Source: JAGVSR01 sp963708775 | Lineage (GTDB): Bacteria > Pseudomonadota > Alphaproteobacteria > Rhizobiales > Hyphomicrobiaceae | Direction: 5' to 3' | Length of the DNA: 64,000 nt | NCBI GenBank assembly: GCA_963708775.1 | Contig: CAVPTI010000017.1 | Coordinates: forward strand, 1-64,000 | Shown here: positions 50,876 through 60,098 of the stretch, piece after piece | Layout of the letters: every line of letters starts with the position of its first letter | Position numbering within the stretch: position 1 is the stretch's first letter | The notes under the pieces: model-generated | The model's input: the letters and a program-made list of their open reading frames with translations, nothing else | The model's database searches: none | What the model was told of the DNA's origin: nothing | Made by a program: the position numbers and the translations under genes

Positions 50876-53151
50876 TGCACGACCCCGCTCGCGCGCGTGT
50901 CGGTGCCCGCGGATCGGCCAGGGGCGGAATTAGGCAAGGCTGCGCGATCACCCGGCTTGCCAGCCGGGGCGGGTGGTGCCGGCGCGCCACCGCTGCCCCC
51001 GGCCGGCTTTGCGGTCAAGCCAGCAGCTTTGCGCAAATCGGTTGCCATCTGACGCAGAGCGTCGCGGGCCGCATCCGGTAGACGGCGCGAGGCTTTGGCT
51101 TGAGCTTCCGCTTCCCCCGTCAACTGGGCGGCCAGCGCCGGGTCGGTAATGCGCAATTGGGCGATGCGCTGCTGTTCGGCGACTTGGGCGGGATGCGGAT
51201 CGAGACCGGGTATGGTCGGGATGTTCATATCCTTATGAGCGACGGCCATGAAGTCGTGCCAGATGGGCGCTGCGATCTGACCACCTGTGTTGCCGTTGGC
51301 CATGGGCCGGTTGTCGTCGTTGCCGAGCCAGACTGAGGCCACATAGCGGCCAGTGAATCCGACGAACCAGATGTCGTTGGGGCCGGAGCTCGTGCCGGTT
51401 TTGCCTGCCGAATGGGTAAACTCGAGGCCGGCGCGCTGTGCGGTGCCGTCGGTGACGACCTTGTTCATCATCCAGTTCATGCCGGCGGCGACTTCCGGCT
51501 TCACGATCTGCGGAGGTGCCGGTTCGTCGCGCTCGCGGCTGTAGATCAGCTCGCCCTTCGAATTGTAGATTTCAGTGATGGCGTAAGGCAGGGCGCGTTT
51601 GCCGCCGTTGGCGAACGTGGCGAAGCCGCCAGTGTGCTCGAGCGGTGTGATGCCATAGTCGCCAAGCGCCATAGAGCAGGTCTTGCGAATGCCCTTGATG
51701 CCGAGGCGCTGGGTCATTTCGATGACGTTCTCGCGGCCGACGGCAAAGGAGAGTTCGGCGGCAACGGTGTTCAAGGATTTGGCGAGCGCCATCCACAGCG
51801 GCAGACGCGAGCCGGAGCCGCCGCCTCCGCCGTAGTTGGATGGGCTCCAGCGGCCGCACGAACGGGACGCATCGCGGACGGTGGTTGTCGGTTTGTAGCC
51901 GCGTTCGAGTGCGGTGGCGTAAACATAAACCTTGAATGATGATCCTGGCTGGCGGCGGGCGTTGGTGGCGCGATTGAACTGGCTTTCGCCGTAGTCGGGT
52001 CCTCCGACCATGGCGCGTACGGCACCGTCGGTTTCCATGGCGACCAGTGCGCCGGAGTTGAGGCGCAGGCTGCGGCCGCGCTGGCGGATGAAGGGAACGA
52101 TCGTATCGTCGGCAGCTTTTTGCATCGACAGATCGATCGTGGTTCGTGCCGTGAGCACATACTGGCCTTTGCCTTCCGCCAGCTTCTGCACTTCTTCGAA
52201 GGCGTAATCGAGGAACCAGTCCGGGCTGTCGGTGGTGCGCGCCTCGACGATTTTCGCCGGATTGAGACGCGCTTCGTGGACCTCTGCGGCGGTAAAGAAC
52301 CCGGCTTCAACGAGGTTCTGCAAAACTTCGTTGGTACGTGCGCGGGATGCGGGCAGGTTGACGTGCGGGGCGTATTTCGTCGGTGCTTTATAGAGCCCGC
52401 CGAGAAGGGCTGCCTCTGCGAGGTTCACCTCGCGAATGGATTTGCCGAAATAGAACTGTGCAGCAGCTTCCACGCCGAAGGCTCCGCCGCCCATATACGC
52501 GCGGTCGAGGTAGAGCTTGAGGATTTCACGTTTGGTGAAGCGGCTCTCGAGGAGGAAGGAGAGGAACAGCTCCTTGATCTTGCGTTCCAGGGAGCGTTCC
52601 GAGGAGAGGAACAGGTTCTTTGCCAGCTGCTGGGTAAGCGATGAGCCGCCCTGGACGACGTCGTTGGCGCGGAGATTTTCCGCGAGCGCGCGAACGGTAC
52701 CGAGCACGTCAATGCCGTAGTGCTCGAAGAAGCGGCGGTCTTCGGTGGCAAGCGTGGCTTTGATGACGCTTTCGGGTATTTCTTCGAGCGGCACGGCATC
52801 GTTGTGCAGGATGCCGCGCTTGCCGATCTCATTGCCGTCCTTATCAAGCAACTTGACGCTGTAGCGGCCCGTCAGGAACTTGCCTTCATCGAACTCATTG
52901 AAGGCGGGTATAGCGAGCGCGAAAAGAACGACAAAGCCGCCGGCGCCCAATGTCAAACCTTCGGACGCCAGTTCATTGAAAAGACGCTTCCAACCGGTCA
53001 GCTGAAAACGGGCAAAGAAGGTCTGGCCGGCGTTCCAGGCGTCGCGGATGCGCGACCACACTTCCGACAGGGTCGAATTGATTTTGGCGTCGAGACCGAG
53101 AAGGTTCGAGAGCTTGTCACGGCCGCCCTGTTTGAAAAACCAGTCGCTCAA
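50872..53151 (-). CDS. mrcA: Penicillin-binding protein 1A (glycosyltransferase/transpeptidase)
   Basis: About 759 residues from a TTG at 53149-53151, which gives the natural N-terminus LSDWFFKQGGRDKLSNLLGL; a longer frame to 53283 lacks support. One membrane helix (GGFVVLFALAIPAFNEF) precedes the GT51 domain with its catalytic Glu in TLATEDRRFFEHYGIDVLGT and QGGSSLTQQLAKNLFLSSER. The transpeptidase domain has the SxxK motif QPGSSFKVYVYATALERGYK, S-L-N in AKSLNTVAAE and AGKTGTSSGPNDIWFVGFTG. The C-terminal tail is Pro/Ala-rich. It polymerises and cross-links peptidoglycan in the periplasm. The two small genes following it overlap by ATGA and are likely accessory. Confidence 0.93.
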   Translation of the reverse strand: MSDWFFKQGGRDKLSNLLGLDAKINSTLSEVWSRIRDAWNAGQTFFARFQLTGWKRLFNELASEGLTLGAGGFVVLFALAIPAFNEFDEGKFLTGRYSVKLLDKDGNEIGKRGILHNDAVPLEEIPESVIKATLATEDRRFFEHYGIDVLGTVRALAENLRANDVVQGGSSLTQQLAKNLFLSSERSLERKIKELFLSFLLESRFTKREILKLYLDRAYMGGGAFGVEAAAQFYFGKSIREVNLAEAALLGGLYKAPTKYAPHVNLPASRARTNEVLQNLVEAGFFTAAEVHEARLNPAKIVEARTTDSPDWFLDYAFEEVQKLAEGKGQYVLTARTTIDLSMQKAADDTIVPFIRQRGRSLRLNSGALVAMETDGAVRAMVGGPDYGESQFNRATNARRQPGSSFKVYVYATALERGYKPTTTVRDASRSCGRWSPSNYGGGGGSGSRLPLWMALAKSLNTVAAELSFAVGRENVIEMTQRLGIKGIRKTCSMALGDYGITPLEHTGGFATFANGGKRALPYAITEIYNSKGELIYSRERDEPAPPQIVKPEVAAGMNWMMNKVVTDGTAQRAGLEFTHSAGKTGTSSGPNDIWFVGFTGRYVASVWLGNDDNRPMANGNTGGQIAAPIWHDFMAVAHKDMNIPTIPGLDPHPAQVAEQQRIAQLRITDPALAAQLTGEAEAQAKASRRLPDAARDALRQMATDLRKAAGLTAKPAGGSGGAPAPPAPAGKPGDRAALPNSAPGRSAGTDTRASGVVQ

Positions 53152-53379
53152 ACTCGTCCGCCTCGCTAATGACGTCTTCTCTCGAGGATGCGATCCTCGA
53201 ACCAAGGCCGCGATATACCAACCGGGCCCATTGAACCGGGACCACTCGAGGGCAGACGCGCGGCGCCGACAAAAGGGCAGCACGACATGGCCAAGATGGG
53301 GCAGGGCCGGCGGAATCGTTCGCGATCCGAGGCCACAGATCTAGCACTTTCCGCCCCAGAGGCGCGAGGGGGCCGTGGC

Positions 53380-53865
53380 ATGTCCGAACGTGTCAAGGTC
53401 AAAGACAGTGTCGAGCCTAAGCCCTTTTGGGAAACAAAGTCCCTGGAGGAGATGACGGCTGCGGAATGGGAATTGCTCTGCGACGGCTGCGGGCGTTGCT
53501 GCCTCAACAAACTCGAGGACGAGGATACGGGTGAAATCGTGCTGACGCGCCTGGCCTGCGCGCTGCTCGATATCGGGCAGTGCCGGTGCTCCGATTACAA
53601 AAACCGCTTCGACAAGATGCCGGATTGCATCAATCTCACGCCGGAAAAGGTGCGGACGCTGAAATGGCTGCCGGCGACGTGTGGATACCGGCGCGTGAAG
53701 GAAGGCCTTGGGTTGGCATGGTGGCACCCGCTCATTTCCGGCGACCCGGAAACCGTGCACCAAGCTGGAATCTCGGTGCGCGGTTTCGCTCGGTCGGAGA
53801 AGGGTGTGCGGGCACACAACTTCGTCCGGTACATCATTTCAGACTTCGAGGACGGTGAGAGTTAG
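53380..53865 (+). CDS. YcgN/UPF0260-type cysteine-cluster protein
   Basis: From ATG 53380 (GAGGGGG upstream), 161 residues; ATG 53287 is an in-frame alternative. Eight or so Cys form the YkgJ/UPF0260 cluster: LLCDGCGRCCLNKLEDEDTG, RLACALLDIGQCRCSDYKNR and WLPATCGYRRVKEGLGLAWW. The order C-x-x-C-x-x-x-C-C, C, C-x-C, C likely binds Zn or an iron-sulfur centre. The C-terminal motif RSEKGVRAHNFVRYIISDFE is family-typical. It is a cytoplasmic protein of unknown function, conserved across Proteobacteria, and divergent from mrcA. Confidence 0.88.
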   Translation: MSERVKVKDSVEPKPFWETKSLEEMTAAEWELLCDGCGRCCLNKLEDEDTGEIVLTRLACALLDIGQCRCSDYKNRFDKMPDCINLTPEKVRTLKWLPATCGYRRVKEGLGLAWWHPLISGDPETVHQAGISVRGFARSEKGVRAHNFVRYIISDFEDGES

Positions 53866-53884
53866 GTCGCTCTCCGCGTCTCGA

Positions 53885-54295
53885 CTAGCGGCGGCGGTGG
53901 TACACACGGTGCGCCCGGTATGCACGGCGGGCCCCATAACCGCGATAGGGACTGTAGTACGCCCGCGCGCGGGCATACCCGTATGGGCGATAGGCTCGAT
54001 AGGGGCGATAGACGCGGTAAGGGCGATAGTAATACGCGTCGTCATAATAACCGTCGTTATAGTAGCCGTCGTTATAATAGTAGGCGGGGTAGCCGCCGTA
54101 TGCGTAGCCGTAATAGGGCCGGTAGTAGCGATGGCGGTAGGCGCTGCCAATGATAACTGCGGTGGCGACGCCGGCCGCGACACCCCAACCCCAGCCACGA
54201 TAGCGGTGTGCGTCGGCGCGATCGGTGGCAACCGTCATGCTTGCGACCGCGACCAGGAGTGCGAGGAGAAGGCCACTTAGAGAACGCGTACGCAT
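53885..54295 (-). CDS. Exported Tyr/Arg/Gly-rich protein
   Basis: From ATG 54295, preceded by GGGAGGTTCC, 136 residues. The signal peptide (SLSGLLLALLVAVASMTVAT) is followed by a short hydrophobic glycine-rich helix (WGVAAGVATAVIIGSA) and a low-complexity tail in which Tyr alternates with Arg, Pro, Gly or Asp (YNDGYYNDGYYDDAYYYRPY, RVYRPYRAYRPYGYARARAY). Such YXR/YGY tails are common in small exported proteins of Hyphomicrobiales. The pattern repeats roughly every 3-5 residues. No function is known; a surface or glycine-zipper-like structural role is a guess. Confidence 0.75.
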   Translation of the reverse strand: MRTRSLSGLLLALLVAVASMTVATDRADAHRYRGWGWGVAAGVATAVIIGSAYRHRYYRPYYGYAYGGYPAYYYNDGYYNDGYYDDAYYYRPYRVYRPYRAYRPYGYARARAYYSPYRGYGARRAYRAHRVYHRRR

Positions 54296-54704
54296 TGGAA
54301 CCTCCCATTGATACGGGTGTGCGTTCGAGGACGCGCCCGTGCTGCGAGATCGTTGGACGATACCGCGACCGGGTTCGTTGATGAAGATCAATTCCTTAGA
54401 TCGTCCGCGCACCAACGATGGATCACCTGATGTTGCCCATTGGCTCGGCGACCGTGATGTGGCGCCGGCTGCAACCGCTGCGTTGTAACCGACGACGAAA
54501 GCTGCGCGGGTTCGCAGCAGCATGATGCCGGTCGGGGCCTTGTTGGCGGAGTGAAGAGGATTCGGTTTGGTCAGTCAGTCGGGTTGGGCATCATCGCGTG
54601 TTTACGACTTATCCCCGCATCACCGGAGCGCGATAAACTGAAGGGTTGGGTTCTTCAAGGCCGCCTAAGTATCTGATTATAAATGGCTATTTGCAATTTT
54701 GTGT

Positions 54705-54733
54705 TTGACAGCGTGACGGTCGTCGTGTAGGTT
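54705..54733 (+). promoter_or_regulatory. Sigma70-like promoter upstream of the GTA cluster
   Basis: TTGACA (54705-54710) and TAGGTT (54728-54733) with 17 bases between them. The region just upstream is AT-rich for this genome (GATTATAAATGGCTATTTGC). It points rightward to the GTA genes and would start transcripts near 54740. Confidence 0.55.
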
Positions 54734-54758
54734 TTTTGTATGGTGCGAGAGTTGCGGG

Positions 54759-54793
54759 CGGTTCGGATGCGGTGATGCATTCGGGCCGTTTTT
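54759..54793 (+). terminator. Terminator-like hairpin in the GTA leader (possible attenuator)
   Basis: CGGTTCGGATGC and GCATTCGGGCCG can pair over 12 positions (three G-U pairs) around the loop GGTGAT and are followed by TTTTT. It lies about 20 bases after the predicted transcript start and 83 bases before the first GTA gene. Being on the plus strand downstream of the promoter, it would stop or attenuate GTA transcripts. An 11-codon frame starting ATGGTGCGAGAG at 54740 ends in the loop, and four of its codons are Arg; this may be chance. Confidence 0.55.
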
Positions 54794-54875
54794 GTTTTCG
54801 CGGCTCGTCGAGAGGCGCGGCTCGCACCAGTTCGCATTTCTATCCCAGCATCGATGAAGACTGGAGTGGCTCCGC

Positions 54876-55484
54876 ATGGCGCGTCCGCGTGTGGTCCTCG
54901 ATGACGACGCTTGGGCAGCTGTCCGTGTGGCGTATGAGGACACGCCAGAGCCGGTGACGCGGATCCTGGCGCGGTTCGGGATCCAAAGGCATCAGCTCTA
55001 TGACCGGATCGCGCTCGAGAACTGGCGGATGCGGTCTTCGGGCGTGGTCAAGTCGGCCGCGGACGTGGCACCGCCGGTTGCACGACCGCCACCGTTGCTG
55101 CGGGTCGAGCCCGCGATCAGCGATCTGGTGATTGAAGGAACTGGCTGTTCGGTCGAGGGCGACAGGCCAGTGCAAACGCACGCGGAGCGCATGGAGCGGC
55201 TCTATCGCATCATCGACCGGCTACTGGAAAAGATGGAGAGCAACGTGGTCAACAATCCCAACATGACGGCACAAGAACAGGAACGCGCGGCGAAGGCGCT
55301 GACGTCGACGATGACGGCGATGGAGCGGATGACCGACATCGCCGATCCGAAGAAAGCGCCTGAGACGTCCGACGGAGGCAAGAATAATGACAGTGCCGAA
55401 GCCGAACGGATGCGTCGCGAGATTGCGGAGCGTCTTGAGCGGCTCAGCGCCAAATTGCTCGACGGTACCGGCAAGTCTGAGTGA
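54876..55484 (+). CDS. GTA small-terminase-like protein
   Basis: About 202 residues from ATG 54876, with GGAG upstream. The N-terminal part (MARPRVVLDDDAWAAVRVAY, then EDTPEPVTRILARFGIQRHQ) looks like a homeodomain-type helix-turn-helix, as in small terminases. A linker and helical stretches follow (ERMERLYRIIDRLLEKMESN, TAQEQERAAKALTSTMTAME, ERMRREIAERLERLSAKLLD). It sits directly before TerL in the position of RcGTA gene 1. Small terminase subunits bind DNA and start packaging with TerL. The 3' end overlaps the long TerL frame. The gene is intact, in contrast to those further on. Confidence 0.78.
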   Translation: MARPRVVLDDDAWAAVRVAYEDTPEPVTRILARFGIQRHQLYDRIALENWRMRSSGVVKSAADVAPPVARPPPLLRVEPAISDLVIEGTGCSVEGDRPVQTHAERMERLYRIIDRLLEKMESNVVNNPNMTAQEQERAAKALTSTMTAMERMTDIADPKKAPETSDGGKNNDSAEAERMRREIAERLERLSAKLLDGTGKSE

Positions 55485-56767
55485 CCTCACCGACGCCCAG
55501 ATCCGCCGGATCTACTTCGACTGGCGGTTCTGGGCGCGGGACGATCAGCTGCCGCCGGAGTTTGGCGCCGATTGGCGCGTGTGGCTGCTGCTCGGCGGCC
55601 GTGGCGCCGGCAAAACGCGGGCGGGGGCGGAGTGGGTTCGCGCGCAGGCGTTGGGTTTATGGGACAGGCAGGTGAGCGCATCGTCTGGTGCTGTTCCTCA
55701 ACGGCGGCGGATTGCGCTGATCGGTGAGACGTTCGCCGACGTGCGGCGGGTGATGATCGAGGGCGCGTCTGGGCTTCTCAGCGTGCATCCGGAGAGCGAG
55801 CGGCCGGTGTTCGAAGCGTCCAACGGGCGCATCGTATGGCCCAACGGATCGGTGGCGCATGTGTTTTCGGCTGAGACGCCGGATAGTCTGCGCGGGCCGC
55901 AATTCGAGTTCGCCTGGTGTGACGAGATCGCGAAGTGGCGCGAGCCGGACCAGGTTTGGGACATGCTGCAGTTCGCGCTGCGATTGGGTGCGACGCCGCG
56001 AGTGTGCGTGACCACGACGCCGCGGCCGCTGCCGTTCCTGAAGACGCTGATGGCGGATGCCGCGACGGTGACGATGCGGGCTGCGACGCATGACAACGCG
56101 GAGCATCTGGCGCCGGGGTTCGTCGCGGAGATGGAGCGGCGGTATCAGGGATCGGTGCTCGGGCGGCAGGAATTGCTGGGCGAGATCGTCGAGGGCGAGC
56201 AGGGTGCGCTGTGGCGGCGCGATTGGATCGAGGCGAGCCGCGTGAGCGCGGCGGGCGATTTGCGGCGTATCGTGGTGGCGGTCGATCCGCCGGTGACGGC
56301 GACGAAAACTTCGGATGCCTGCGGGATCGTGGTGGCGGGCGAAGACGAGCAGGGCCAAGCGTTCGTCCTTGCCGATCTGACGCTCGAGGGGCGCGAGCCG
56401 CATGTGTGGGCGCGGGCGGCGGTGGCGGCTTATCATGAGTTTCAAGGCCGACCACATCGTGGCGGAGACGAACCAGGGCGGCGATCTCGTGGTCGCGATC
56501 CTGAAGCAGATGGATGAGAACGTGCCGGTGCGGAAGGTGACGGCGACGCGCGGCAAGTGGCTGCGCGCGGAACCGGTGGCGGCGCTCTATGCCGAGGGCC
56601 GCGTGGCGCATGTGGGGCGGTTTGAAAAACTCGAGGTGCAGATGATGTCGTTTGCGGGTGACGGGCGTGCGGGCGGCCGCAGTCCTGATCGGCTCGATGC
56701 GCTCGTGTGGGCGCTGACGGATCTGAAACTCACGCCGCTGGCGCGGCCTGGAATTCGAAGTTTATAG
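55387..56767 (+). CDS. terL: GTA terminase large subunit (one frameshift)
   Basis: The true start is probably within the overlap with the small-terminase gene (TTG or ATG, 55387-55480). The protein begins SLSDLTDAQIRRIYFDWRFW. The ATPase shows Walker A WLLLGGRGAGKTRAGAEWVR, Walker B FEFAWCDEIAKWREPDQVWD and the coupling motif CVTTTPRPLPFLKTL. The nuclease domain has IVVAVDPPVTATKTSDACGI. A surplus T in TTT near 56438 moves the frame; the next frame continues FKADHIVAETNQGGDLVVAI and ends with the last nuclease acid in DRLDALVWALTDLKL. TerL drives DNA into the particle and cuts it. The repaired length (about 440-460) suits RcGTA gp2. Confidence 0.9.
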
Positions 56768-56870
56768 TTGCGCACGGCGACTCCGCTGTCGCGGAGCCGG
56801 CCGCCTGGCGCGGAGTTTTGAGTTTGCGCCCGGCAACTCCGCTGTCGCGGAGCCGGCCGCCTGGCGCGGA
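56766..56870 (+). repeat. Two direct copies of a 40-base palindrome-rich repeat between terL and portal
   Basis: A 40-base unit at 56775-56814 recurs at 56831-56870 with one difference (CGGCGACTCC versus CGGCAACTCC). Each contains the hairpin CTCCGCTGTCGCGGAG and ends GGCCGCCTGGCGCGGA. The flanking AGTTGCGC/AGTTTGCGC is also repeated, so the duplication covers about 55 bases. It looks like a tandem REP/BIME-type element between two structural genes. Confidence 0.85.
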
Positions 56871-56905
56871 CGCTGATTTCAGAAAAGCAATCTGAAGGAT
56901 ACACC

Positions 56906-58133
56906 ATGGCTCGATGGACGGATCGGCTCGCTCACCTGTGGGCGGGGCCGCGGCATGCGTCACCGTACGCGCTGACGGCACCGCCTTCCGCGGGCGACGA
57001 GAAGGCGACGCGCACAGGTGCGGTGGTCGCGGTGGAGACGCTGGGGCGGCCGGTCTGGACACCGCGCGACTATCAGACGCTTCGCGCGCGAAGGCTACAT
57101 GCAAAACGCGATCGTCTATCGGTCGGTGCGCATGATCGCGGAAGCGGCGGCGTCGATCCCGCTCATTCTCTACGAGGGCGGCACGAGCACGACGCGCATC
57201 CGCTGCTCGATCTCATCGCGCATCCCAACGCTGGACAGACGTCGGCGGATTTCTTCGAGAGCTGGTACGGCTATCTGCTCGTCTCGGGCAACGCCTATGC
57301 CGAGGCGGTGACGCTCGACGATGCGCGTGCGCGAACTGCATGCGCTGCGCCCCGACCGCATGAAGGTGATGCCCGGCACCGAGGGCTGGCCGGAGGGGTT
57401 ACGAATACACGGCGGCGGGCGGAGCGTGCGGTTCGCGGGCAGAGCGACGCGCGGCCGGCGTGCCGCCGATCCTGCACATGAAGCTCTTTCATCCCGCCAA
57501 CGATCACTACGGCCTGAGCCCGATCGAGGCGGCGGCGACCGCGATCGACATCCACAACACGGCGGCGGGCTGGAACAAGGCGCTGCTCGACAATTCGGCG
57601 CGGCCCTCCGGCGCGCTGGTCTATGGCGCCGGCGAGGGGCGGCTGACGGCCGAGCAGTTCGAGCGCTTGAAGAGCGGAACTGGAAGCGAACTTCCAGGGC
57701 GCCAAGCAGCGGGCCGGCCGCTGCTGCTCGAAGGCGGGCTCGACTGGAAGCCGCTGTCGCTCTCGCCCAAGCGACATGGATTTCATCGAGGCCAAGAACG
57801 CGGCGGCGCGCGAGATCGCGCTGGCCATCGGCGTGCCGCCGATGCTGCTCGGCATTCCGGGCGACAACACCTACTCGAATTACCAGGAAGCCAACGCGCG
57901 CGTTCTGGCGCCAGACGGTGCTGCCGCTGGTGACTCGCACGGCGCAAGGCGTTGACGGGCTGGCTGGCGCCGGCATTCGGCGGCGGGTGCTGTAGCTGAA
58001 CCCCGATCTCGATGAGGTCGAGGCGCTGACGTTCGAGCGCGAGGCGCTGTGGGGGCGGCTGGAGCGTGCGACGTTCCTGACGCGCGACGAAAAGCGCGAG
58101 GCGGCCGGCTATCCGCCGGAGACCAGTGCATGA
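56906..58133 (+). CDS. GTA portal protein, HK97 family (many frameshifts)
   Basis: From ATG 56906 (GAAGGA upstream) the portal reads MARWTDRLAHLWAGPRHASP and, across several frames, REGYMQNAIVYRSVRMIAEA, DLIAHPNAGQTSADFFESWY, GYLLVSGNAYAEAVTLDD, PPILHMKLFHPANDHYGLSP, IGVPPMLLGIPGDNTYSNYQ, then ALTGWLAPAF and LERATFLTRDEKREAAGYPP. The order matches HK97-type portals. At least ten one-base changes are needed (near 57083, 57183, 57318, 57397, 57672, 57706, 57771, 57896, 57945 and 57985), with both gains and losses. A TAG at 57993-57995 replaces a sense codon. The portal ring joins head and tail and passes DNA. The amino-acid pattern is otherwise well kept. Confidence 0.8.
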
Positions 58134-58150
58134 GGGAGGGGGTGAAGACT

Positions 58151-58860
58151 ATGCGAGAGCCGACAGTGTGCGTTGCCGCGCCGGAGCTGAAGTTCACCGC
58201 GCTTGACCTCACGGAGGCCGGCATGCGAGCGGCGTATTCGAAGGCTACGCGAGCCTGTTCGATCGCGAGGACCTGGCGCGGGACGTGATCGTGCCTGGCG
58301 CGTTCCGGCAGAGTTTCTCGGAGCGGGGCGCGCAAGGCGTGCGGATGCTCTATCCAGCACGATCCGGCCCAGCCGATCGGGGTGTGGGAGCGGATCGAGG
58401 AAGATGTCGCTGGGCTTCAAGGTGCGCGGGCGGCTGACGCTCGAGACGGAGAAGGCGCGCGAGGTTCTGTCGCTGATGCGGGCCGGGCGCCATCGACGGG
58501 CTGTCGATCGGCTTCAAGGCGAAGCGGACGCGGCGCGATGCGCGGACCGGCGTCCGGCGCATTCTGGAATTGCAACTGTGGGAAATCTCGGTCGTGACGT
58601 TTCCGATGCTGCCGGGCGCGCGGGTGCTCGGCGTCAAATCCGCTCCGTTCGCCGGACGCATCCCGACGGAACGCGAATTCGAGCGTTGGCTTGTGCGGGA
58701 AGCCGGGTTCACGCGCGCGGCTGCCCGGACGGTGATGCGGTCGGGATAGGAGGGTCTGAGGACCCAGCGGGATGCGGGCACGGACACGAGCGGTGAGACA
58801 GCGGACCGCTCCGGCCGACTGCGCCGGCTGACCGCGCTCATCGAGTCTGCAACCACGTGA
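58151..58860 (+). CDS. GTA prohead protease, HK97 family (frameshifted)
   Basis: In-frame starts are ATG 58130 (ATGA overlap with the portal), GTG 58142 and ATG 58151. The pieces read LKFTALDLTEAG, FEGYASLFDREDLARDVIVP, GAFRQSFSERGAQGVRMLYQ, HDPAQPIGVWERIEEDVAGL, REVLSLMRAG, IDGLSIGFKAKRTRRDARTG and LELQLWEISVVTFPMLPGAR. This gives the U35 protease pattern, with the catalytic His in YQHDP and Ser in DGLSIGF. Insertions near 58240, 58350 and 58490 break it, and a TAG occurs in frame at 58747-58749. The tail ends RLRRLTALIESATT. It would mature the capsid scaffold. Reconstructed length about 230 residues. Confidence 0.78.
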
Positions 58861-58873
58861 CAAGGATCGAGAG

Positions 58874-60098
58874 ATGATGGACGCACTCGAAACCAAGGCC
58901 GGGTTGGGCCGCGACATGGACGAGCTGATGCAGGCCTTCGAGGCCTTCAAGGACACCAACGACCGCCGCCTCGCCGAGATCGAGCGGCGTGGCGCGGACG
59001 ATGCCGTGACGGCCGAGAAGCTCGACCGCATCGAGCAAGACGATGGATGCGCTGACTCTCAAGCAGGCCCGCCTGCCGCTCGGGCGAACGGCGACGCCGC
59101 GCTCCGTCGCGGCCCTCGCACACAAGTCGGCGTTCGAGGGCTACGTCCGCAAGGGCGAGACCGGCGCACTTGCACGCTCTCGAAGAAAAGGCGCTGTCGG
59201 TCGGCTCCGATCCCGACGGCGGCTACCTCGTGCCGCAGGAGACCGGAACGCGCAGTCAATACGCGCGCTTGAAGACGATCTCGCCGATCCGCGCGATCGC
59301 CGGCGTCCGCCAGGTTTCGGGCTAGGTCTACAAGAAGCCGTTCGCGACGACCGGCTGCGGCCACCGGCTGGGTCGGCGAGACGGCGGCGCGTCCGCAGAC
59401 CAACACGCCGACGCTGGCCGAACTGTCGTTCCCGACCATGGAACTCTACGCCATGCCGGCGGCGACGCAGGCGCTGCTCGACGACAGCGCGGTCAACATC
59501 GACGCAGTGGATCGCCGAGGAGGTGCGCAGTCGCCTTCGCCGAGCAGGAAGGCACGGCCTTCGTCACCGGCGACGGCATCAACAAGCCGAAGGGCTTCCT
59601 CGCCTACACCAACGGTCGCCAATGCGTCGCTGGACCTGGGGCAATCTCGGCTATCATCGCCACCGGCGCCGCCGGCGCGTTTCCCGGCCAGCGAACCCGG
59701 CCGACAAGCTGATCGACCTCGTCTAGCGGTGAAGGCCGGCTATCGCGCCAACGGCACGTTCGTCATGAACCGCGCGACGCAGGGCGCCGATCCGCAAGAT
59801 GAAGGACGCCGACGGCAACTACATGTGGCAGCCGCCGGCCAGAGCTGGCGGCAGCCGCCGCGCTGCTGGGCTATCCGCGTCGCCGAAGCCGAGGACATGC
59901 CGGACATCGCCGCCGACAGCTCTCTCGCTCGCGTTCGGCGATTTCGCGCGCGGCTACCTGATCGTCGATCGCGTCGGCATTCGCGTGCTGCGCGATCCCT
60001 ACTCCGCCAAGCCCTACGTGCTGTTCTACACGACCAAGCGCGTCGGCGGCGGCGTGCAGGACTTCGACGCGATCAAGCTGCTGAAGTTCGCCGTGTAG
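58874..60098 (+). CDS. GTA major capsid protein, HK97 family (many frameshifts)
   Basis: From ATG 58874. The first part is intact for 56 codons (MMDALETKAGLGRDMDELMQ, then AFEAFKDTNDRRLAEIERRG), a helical scaffold-like delta domain. Later pieces in varying frames read KSAFEGYVRKGETGAL, VGSDPDGGYLVPQETGTRSQ, LKTISPIRAIAG, PTMELYAMPAATQALLDDSA, VNIDAWIAEEV, FVTGDGINKPKGFLAYTN, VKAGYRANGTFVMNRAT, and finally FGDFARGYLIVDRVGIRVLR, DPYSAKPYVLFYTTKRVGGG and the end AIKLLKFAV. This is a complete HK97-fold capsid protein. More than ten indels and an in-frame TAG (59323-59325) interrupt it. It forms the GTA head shell. Confidence 0.82.
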
